From Psychroserpens damuponensis (GTDB lineage Bacteria; Bacteroidota; Bacteroidia; Flavobacteriales; Flavobacteriaceae), in contig NZ_JXJO01000016.1 in assembly GCF_000826655.1 (NCBI RefSeq), positions 124,001 to 188,000 of the forward strand: a stretch of 64,000 nt of DNA. Reading direction: 5' to 3'. The translations under genes were made by a program, and so were the position numbers. The notes below the pieces were generated by a model that made no database searches, was not told where the DNA came from, and saw nothing but the letters and a program-made list of their open reading frames with translations. Every line of letters begins with the position of its first letter. Position 1 is the first letter of the stretch. Below, in pieces: positions 62,423-64,000 of the stretch.

Positions 62423-63304
62423 ATGATTAAAAAAATGTTTTTAGCAGTTTTGGCATTAGGAACTTTTGCCACCTCATGTAGTAATGATGACGACACAGTT
62501 AGTGCGCCTACAACCTCAGATTTGACACTAAATCTCACCGGATTAGAATCACTAGGAAGTGATTTTGTTTATGAAGGATGGATCATTGTAGATGGCGCTC
62601 CAGTATCAACAGGAACCTTTACAAGTGTTAATTTTCCTCAAACGTTTACAGTAAACACAGAGCAATTAAATAGTGCAACAACATTTGTGCTTTCAATTGA
62701 GCCTGCAGTAGATCCAGATCCTGCACCTGCAGCTACTAAAATTTTAGCTGGTGATTTTTCAGGAACTTCAGCGAGCGTGAATTCTAATGGTATTGTTGGA
62801 GATTTTAGTGCCTCTACAGGAACTTATATTTTAGCAACGCCTACAGATATGGATGATACCAACGAAGAAAGTGGTGTTTGGTTTTTAGATAACTCGAGTG
62901 GAACTGCTGTAGCAGGATTAGACTTACCAACATTATCTGAAGGTTGGAAATATGAAGGTTGGGCTGTTTTAAACGGTACTCCAATTAGTACAGGAACATT
63001 TTTAGATCCTGCAGCTGCAGATGATAATGCAGCAACATCTATGTTTAAAGGTGATGCAGGAAATGGTCCAGGATATCCAGGAGAAGATTATTTGCAAAAT
63101 GCACCTGATGGCATGACATTTCCAACAGATTTAAGAGATGCTACCATTGTAATTTCTGTTGAGCCAAGTCCAGATAACAGTCCTATGCCATTTACGCTAA
63201 AGCCATTAGCGCATGTTGTACCAACAGACGCTATGACACATACACCAATTTCAATGGGAACAGGACCAATTGCTAGTATTTCTGGTTCTGTAACAAGAAA
63301 CTAA
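62423..63304 (+). CDS. Lipoprotein with two repeated domains (RskA/anti-sigma-like)
   Basis: A 293-residue lipoprotein, signal with lipobox TSC (Cys19) and SNDDD acidic linker. Two homologous halves: YEGWIIVDGAPVSTGTFTSVNFPQTF near 52-77 and KYEGWAVLNGTPISTGTFLDPAA near 176-198, each followed by VVLSIEP / VISVEPSPDNSP. The pattern is that of the extracytoplasmic beta domain seen in anti-sigma K-like proteins and other lipoproteins (W..V.G.P...G.F, then SxEP). No function known. Follows the Crp/Fnr gene; candidate operator in between. Confidence 0.75.
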   Translation: MIKKMFLAVLALGTFATSCSNDDDTVSAPTTSDLTLNLTGLESLGSDFVYEGWIIVDGAPVSTGTFTSVNFPQTFTVNTEQLNSATTFVLSIEPAVDPDPAPAATKILAGDFSGTSASVNSNGIVGDFSASTGTYILATPTDMDDTNEESGVWFLDNSSGTAVAGLDLPTLSEGWKYEGWAVLNGTPISTGTFLDPAAADDNAATSMFKGDAGNGPGYPGEDYLQNAPDGMTFPTDLRDATIVISVEPSPDNSPMPFTLKPLAHVVPTDAMTHTPISMGTGPIASISGSVTRN

Positions 63305-63350
63305 TTAAAAGTATTACTCAGCAACATTTAGAGTTTTTGTTGTTAGATTT

Positions 63351-63382
63351 GAAACGCATTACCGACTATGGTAATGCGTTTC
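63351..63382 (+). terminator. Intrinsic terminator of the two-repeat lipoprotein
   Basis: Perfect 13-bp stem GAAACGCATTACC (63351-63363) / GGTAATGCGTTTC (63370-63382), short T run behind. Confidence 0.75.
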
Positions 63383-63395
63383 TTAATTTATAACA

Positions 63396-63971
63396 ATGGC
63401 AAAACAACCCAAACGATTCAAGATATCTAATATTATTTTTATCGTAATCATCGCATTACTCATCATTCCACAAACGAGGCAACCCATTCAAGTATTTTTG
63501 CAAAAAGGGATTGCAATGTTTGTAAAACCCAGTGTTATCGATACTTCGGAAAGATTAAAACTCACAAGTTATAACTGGTCATTAAAAGATTTGGAAGGAG
63601 AAACTTTTGATTTTTCTTCCGCAGAAGGAAAAGTAATTGTCATTAATTTTTGGGCTACTTGGTGTCCACCTTGCATTGCCGAAATGCCGAGTTTAGATCA
63701 ACTCTATCAACATTATAAATCTAATGACGATGTCGTTTTTCTTTTTGTTTCAAACGAAGATACTGAGCTTATAAATAATTTCATTACTAACAAATCATAC
63801 AGCTTCAATGCTTATCAATCGTTAACAAATTATCCACAAGAGTTTGATGTCACTTCAATACCTAGAACCTATGTAATTAGTAAAAAAGGAGAGATTGTTA
63901 TAGATAAATCTGGTGCAGCAGACTGGAATAGTGATACGGTAATTTCTACCATTGACGAGTTGCTTCAGTAG
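63396..63971 (+). CDS. TlpA/ResA-like membrane-anchored thioredoxin
   Basis: A 191-residue protein with an N-terminal membrane anchor about 9-26 (KISNIIFIVIIALLIIP) and a periplasmic thioredoxin domain: NWSLKDLEGETFDFSSAEGKVIVINFWATWCPPCIAEMPSL with C90 and C93, and a cis-Pro segment (SIPRTYVISKKG). It reduces or isomerises cysteines of cytochrome c or other periplasmic proteins. Gene ends 30 bp before the window end. Confidence 0.93.
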   Translation: MAKQPKRFKISNIIFIVIIALLIIPQTRQPIQVFLQKGIAMFVKPSVIDTSERLKLTSYNWSLKDLEGETFDFSSAEGKVIVINFWATWCPPCIAEMPSLDQLYQHYKSNDDVVFLFVSNEDTELINNFITNKSYSFNAYQSLTNYPQEFDVTSIPRTYVISKKGEIVIDKSGAADWNSDTVISTIDELLQ

Positions 63972-64000
63972 AAAAAAAGAGAGAAGCCAATGACAACTTC

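Noticed and set aside
1-64000. Search for tRNA, rRNA, CRISPR arrays, IS elements and phage genes
   Set aside because: No cloverleaf with TTC-arm, no 16S/23S segments, no transposase or integrase motif, and no regular direct repeats were found by eye.

Overview
The window is AT-rich chromosomal DNA of a member of the Bacteroidota, almost certainly a marine Flavobacteriaceae (Psychroserpens/Lacinutrix/Winogradskyella-like; the genus cannot be decided from sequence alone). The evidence is: promoters of the TAnnTTTG (-7) type, no Shine-Dalgarno-dominated starts, type IX secretion C-terminal tails, many SCxxDDD-type lipoproteins, TonB-dependent receptors, a 314-residue NusB, and Flavobacteria-typical families (DUF5606, DUF3276, DUF6607, DUF4856, GldL-like). 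I see no tRNA, rRNA, CRISPR array, prophage or insertion sequence.

Layout. 1-3785: end of a lipopolysaccharide-core/glycan locus (Kdo-kinase-like fragment cut by the window edge, two family 2 glycosyltransferases, a YrbL-like kinase, a heptosyltransferase-like GT9), with convergent genes overlapping by their tails. 3857-13395: housekeeping genes (dapD, ruvX, def, DUF5606, mazG, thioredoxin-like protein, csaA, BASS transporter, acyltransferase, M14 peptidase). This part has two gene-free stretches rich in RNA-like structure: three tandem small-RNA-like units at 4756-5219, and a three-hairpin element at 7701-7827 beside a decayed mini-lipoprotein. 13477-27076: DUF3276, ABC exporter, amino-acid dehydrogenase, nusB with a hairpin leader, DUF1573-yajC, YdeI-like, pepT, pyrD, two T9SS cargo proteins (M43 protease, spondin-domain protein), LysE exporter, HMG-CoA lyase.

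27135-44603 is a metal-acquisition region. A HmuY-like haem-binding lipoprotein and a TonB receptor are transcribed divergently from DUF6607 - ankyrin - DUF2271 - PepSY/flavoreductase. These are followed by DUF4856 - imelysin - thrombospondin-3 protein - HTTM - FecA-like receptor, ferritin, and a 47-residue six-cysteine protein absent from ordinary gene calls. Three promoters here carry a 19-bp 9-1-9 inverted repeat of one type (half-site AATCTAAAT), which suggests a common metal-responsive regulator: outer-membrane uptake, reductive release of iron, then storage.

44694-63971: guaB with a palindromic leader, a dead esterase-family pseudogene, TerB-like protein, M1 aminopeptidase, SRPBCC protein, a three-gene SurA/PpiC periplasmic chaperone operon running into moxR and a tiny GldL-like membrane protein, a SCO copper protein with a His-rich unknown, an acyltransferase, aconitase, a Crp/Fnr regulator next to a lipoprotein whose promoter carries a 16-bp perfect palindrome, and a TlpA-type thioredoxin.

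The observations most worth following are the tandem sRNA array, the shared operator of the metal locus with its small cysteine-rich protein, and the nusB leader hairpin.
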